The notes under the pieces: model-generated | What the model was told of the DNA's origin: nothing | Seen by the model: only the letters and a program-made list of their open reading frames with translations | The model's database searches: none | Position numbers and translations under genes: made by a program | Assembly (NCBI GenBank): GCA_044340025.1 | Contig: JBIIUJ010000023.1 | Location: 1-25,452 of the forward strand | Length of the DNA: 25,452 bases | Source of the DNA: JBIIUJ01 sp044340025 | GTDB taxonomy: Bacteria; Pseudomonadota; Alphaproteobacteria; Caulobacterales; Aquidulcibacteraceae | Reading direction: 5' to 3' | Shown: piece by piece, positions 23,133-25,452 of the stretch | Numbering within the stretch: the stretch's first letter is position 1 | How the letters are laid out: every line of letters starts with the position of its first letter

Positions 23133-24701
23133 ATGATCGCCTTCGCCGCCTTGCTCGATCGTTTGATCCTGACGCCGCAACGCACAGCCAAGCTGCGGCT
23201 GCTGACGGACTACTTCCGCGCGACGGAAGATCCCGAGCGCGGCTGGGCGCTGGCGGCCCTGACAGGCGCGCTGAGCTTTCCCAACGCCAAGGCCGGCACG
23301 CTGCGCGCGCTGATCGCAGAGCGGGTCGATCCCGTGCTGTTTGAGTTGTCGTACGATTATGTCGGTGATCTGGCCGAGACGGTGAGCCTTCTGTGGCCGG
23401 CGGCGCCAGGGGCCAATCGGGCGCCCAGCCTGAGCGATGTGGTGGAGGGCCTGAGCGAAGCGACGCGGGCCAGCGCTCCGGCGCTGATCGCGCGCTGGCT
23501 CGATGGGCTTGATCCGCCTGCGCGCTGGGCGCTCCTGAAGCTCGTCACAGGCGGCTTGCGGATCGGGGTTTCGGCCCGGCTCGCCAAGCAGGCGCTGGCC
23601 GATCTCGGCGGGCTGGAGGTCGGCGCGGTCGAGGAGGTCTGGCACGGCCAGAGCCCACCCTATGGCGCGCTGTTCGCCTGGGCGACGGGGCAGGGGCCGC
23701 GCCCACCGGCCCGGGCGGCGGGCGCCTTCCGGCCGGTGATGCTCGCCCATCCGCTGGAGGAGGCGGACTGGCCGGTCATCGCGCCAGACCAATTCGCCGC
23801 CGAATGGAAATGGGACGGGGTGCGCGTGCAGGCCGCCAGCGAAGGCGGCGAACGCCGCCTCTACACCCGCACCAGCGACGATATCAGCCAGGCCTTCCCC
23901 GACGTGCTCGCCGGTCTGATCGATGGCGCGGTGCTGGATGGGGAATTGCTGGTGCGCAGCGCAAGCGGCGGCCCGGCGCCGTTCAACGATCTCCAGCAGC
24001 GCCTGAACCGCAAGATGGTGGACCGCAAGCTGCTCGACGCCAGCCCCGCCTTCATCCGCGCCTATGATCTCCTCAGCCTTGATGGGGAGGATCTGCGCGC
24101 CCAGCCCTTCGCCGCCCGCCGGGCGCGGCTGGAAGCGCTGCTGGCCGAGCGCGCGAGCCCGCGCATCGACCTTTCCCCCCTCGTTGCGTTCGCCGATCTC
24201 GACGCGCTGGCCGTCTGCCGCGCCGCCCCCCCGGACGCGTCGATCGAGGGGCTGATGCTGAAGCGCTGGGACAGCCCCTATCTCGCCGGGCGGCCGAAAG
24301 GCCCCTGGTTCAAGTGGAAGCGTGAACCGTTCCGGGTGGATTGCGTGCTGATGTATGCCCAGCGCGGCCATGGCAAGCGCTCCAGCTTCTACTCGGACTT
24401 CACCTTCGGCGTCTGGAAGGGCGATAGCCTCGCCCCCGTCGGCAAGGCCTATTTCGGCTTCACCGACGCCGAGCTGAAAGAGCTCGACCGCTTCGTTCGC
24501 GCCAACACGACCGAGCGCTTCGGCCCCGTGCGCGCGGTTGCGCCCCAGCTGGTGCTGGAGATTGCCTTCGAAGGCTTGCAGCGCTCGGCCCGCCACAAAT
24601 CCGGCGTCGCCATGCGCTTCCCCCGCATCGCCCGCATCCGCTGGGACAAGCCCGCCGCGGAAGCAGACCGGCTGGAAGCGCTGGAGGCGCTGTTGCCATG
24701 A
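23133..24701 (+). CDS. ATP-dependent DNA ligase (ligase-associated repair cluster type)
   Basis: This is a 522-residue ATP-dependent DNA ligase. An N-terminal DNA-binding domain (about 1-190; AALLDRLILTPQRTAKL, then LLKLVTGGLRIGVSARL) precedes the adenylation domain. Its nucleophile is Lys226 in EWKWDGVR. DGELLVR, EGLMLKRWDSPY and FKWKRE follow, then the OB-fold end. The lone-ligase form without primase or nuclease domains, next to the MBL exonuclease, matches the repair ligase found besides NAD-dependent LigA in many Alphaproteobacteria. The helicase (Lhr-like) and phosphoesterase that often complete the set do not follow here. It probably seals breaks after end processing. The ATG at 23133 fits the family start. 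Confidence 0.94.
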   Translation: MIAFAALLDRLILTPQRTAKLRLLTDYFRATEDPERGWALAALTGALSFPNAKAGTLRALIAERVDPVLFELSYDYVGDLAETVSLLWPAAPGANRAPSLSDVVEGLSEATRASAPALIARWLDGLDPPARWALLKLVTGGLRIGVSARLAKQALADLGGLEVGAVEEVWHGQSPPYGALFAWATGQGPRPPARAAGAFRPVMLAHPLEEADWPVIAPDQFAAEWKWDGVRVQAASEGGERRLYTRTSDDISQAFPDVLAGLIDGAVLDGELLVRSASGGPAPFNDLQQRLNRKMVDRKLLDASPAFIRAYDLLSLDGEDLRAQPFAARRARLEALLAERASPRIDLSPLVAFADLDALAVCRAAPPDASIEGLMLKRWDSPYLAGRPKGPWFKWKREPFRVDCVLMYAQRGHGKRSSFYSDFTFGVWKGDSLAPVGKAYFGFTDAELKELDRFVRANTTERFGPVRAVAPQLVLEIAFEGLQRSARHKSGVAMRFPRIARIRWDKPAAEADRLEALEALLP

Positions 24702-24749
24702 CTGGCGACGGCGTTAGGCTTCCCGAGCCTTGTGTTCAGGAGTGGTCTC

Positions 24750-25337
24750 ATGCGCCGTCTCGTTCAATCATTCGCCGCCTTGTCCGCCCTCCTCACGCTC
24801 TCCGGCTGCGGGATCAACACGATCCCCACCTATGAGGAGGCGGCCAAGGCCCAGTGGGCGGAGGTGCAAAACCAGTATCAGCGCCGCGCCGATCTGATCC
24901 CCAATCTGGTCGAGACCGTGAAGGGCTTCGCCGCCCAGGAGCAGGAGGTGTTGACTGCCGTGGTGGAAGCCCGCGCGTCGGCCACCCAGGTGCGCGTGGA
25001 TGCCTCCACCCTGACCGATCCGGAGGCCTTCGCGAAGTATCAGGCCGCGCAGGACCAGCTTTCAGGCGTGCTCGGCCGATTGCTGATGGTGACGGAAAAC
25101 TACCCGGATCTGAAGTCCAACCAGAACTTCCTGGCGCTCCAGAGCCAGCTTGAGGGCACCGAAAACCGCATCGCGATCGCCCGGCGGGACTATAATGAGG
25201 CCGTGCGAGTCTTTAACACGGAATTGCGGACCTTTCCGGGCGCGATCTGGGCGGGCACGGTGCATTCCGGTTCCAAGCCCATGACGCTGTTTGAGGCCAA
25301 GGCTGGCGCCGAAACCGCCCCCACGGTGAAGTTCTAG
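24750..25337 (+). CDS. lemA: LemA family lipoprotein
   Basis: The 195-residue protein has a signal peptide ending in the lipobox LSGC (Cys20) rather than the plain membrane anchor of many LemA proteins. The LemA helical domain follows: YQRRADLIPNLVETVKGFAAQEQEVL, YPDLKSNQNFLALQSQLEGTENRI, ARRDYNEAVRVFNTELRTFPG. Its biochemical role is not established. Glycine after the cysteine suggests outer-membrane sorting. I chose ATG 24750 because AGGAG lies eight bases upstream at 24738-24742; a GTG at 24732 would put that site inside the gene. LemA is often followed by TPM-domain proteins, but the window ends before that can be tested. Confidence 0.92.
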   Translation: MRRLVQSFAALSALLTLSGCGINTIPTYEEAAKAQWAEVQNQYQRRADLIPNLVETVKGFAAQEQEVLTAVVEARASATQVRVDASTLTDPEAFAKYQAAQDQLSGVLGRLLMVTENYPDLKSNQNFLALQSQLEGTENRIAIARRDYNEAVRVFNTELRTFPGAIWAGTVHSGSKPMTLFEAKAGAETAPTVKF

Positions 25338-25452
25338 GCCCGGCGCCATGGCGCAGGCCGCTCTCCCGCCGCCCATTCCCTGGCGAAGGTCGGGCCCGAC
25401 GTCGGACGACCGCTCGCTCTGCCATCCGGGCGCCGGCGCTGGCCGCAGAGCG

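Noticed and set aside
25348..25452. An open frame from ATG 25348 to the window end, possibly the TPM-domain gene that often follows lemA.
   Set aside because: The 35 residues show no signal peptide or TPM motif, another frame looks equally open, and there is no clear ribosome site. Too little sequence to call.

Overview
The window is GC-rich chromosomal DNA from an alphaproteobacterium, most likely the Caulobacterales/Maricaulales/Hyphomonadaceae side. This rests on protein character (FtsA, FtsQ, GshB, MaeB and the AmpG-like permease), an alphaproteobacterial LexA box (GTTC-N7-GTTC) before comM, and a decayed PEP-CTERM tail of the alphaproteobacterial type. The assignment is inferred by reading, not by a search. 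Nearly everything is housekeeping. I see no phage, plasmid, CRISPR, rRNA, tRNA or insertion sequence, and no gap above about 250 bases lacks a gene.

Layout. 1-1250: tuf and its intrinsic terminator. 1263-2612: a class 3 lipase (-) divergent from msrB (+). 2609-7786: an envelope and redox block. An LpoA-like PBP activator (-) diverges from rsmI, with the two ATG codons overlapping. On the + strand follow yraN, a DolP-like double-BON lipoprotein, a SirB1-family protein and gshB. The lpoA/rsmI/yraN/dolP set matches an E. coli neighbourhood (yraM-yraL-yraN-yraP). A C-terminal PEP-CTERM fragment with no gene body lies between yraN and dolP. 7919-11132: SOS-type comM, then a soluble hybrid histidine kinase with an inactive and an active receiver domain. 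11184-12944: AmpG-like muropeptide permease. 12959-18047: maeB (-) divergent from mutS (+).

18202-21351: ddl-ftsQ-ftsA, a fragment of the division/cell-wall (dcw) cluster. mutS lies upstream instead of murB, and ftsZ is missing downstream. 21367-21792: a four-helix DUF2306-like membrane protein (-). 21978-24701: two members of the ligase-associated DNA-repair set, an MBL-fold exonuclease and an ATP-dependent DNA ligase, separated by a 97-bp repeat with 9-bp terminal inverted repeats. 24750-25337: a LemA-family lipoprotein. The last 115 bases hold no gene I can identify.

Together the genes cover cell-wall synthesis and recycling (LpoA, AmpG, Ddl, FtsQ, FtsA), outer-membrane upkeep (DolP-like, LemA), DNA repair and recombination (MutS, ComM, exonuclease, ligase), redox defence (MsrB, GshB) and central carbon metabolism (MaeB). 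I found no convincing undescribed multi-gene system. The best leads are an apparently non-canonical start codon for the SirB1 gene, the PEP-CTERM remnant, the LexA box, an AT-rich rare-codon patch with a dyad inside ddl, and the broken dcw order.
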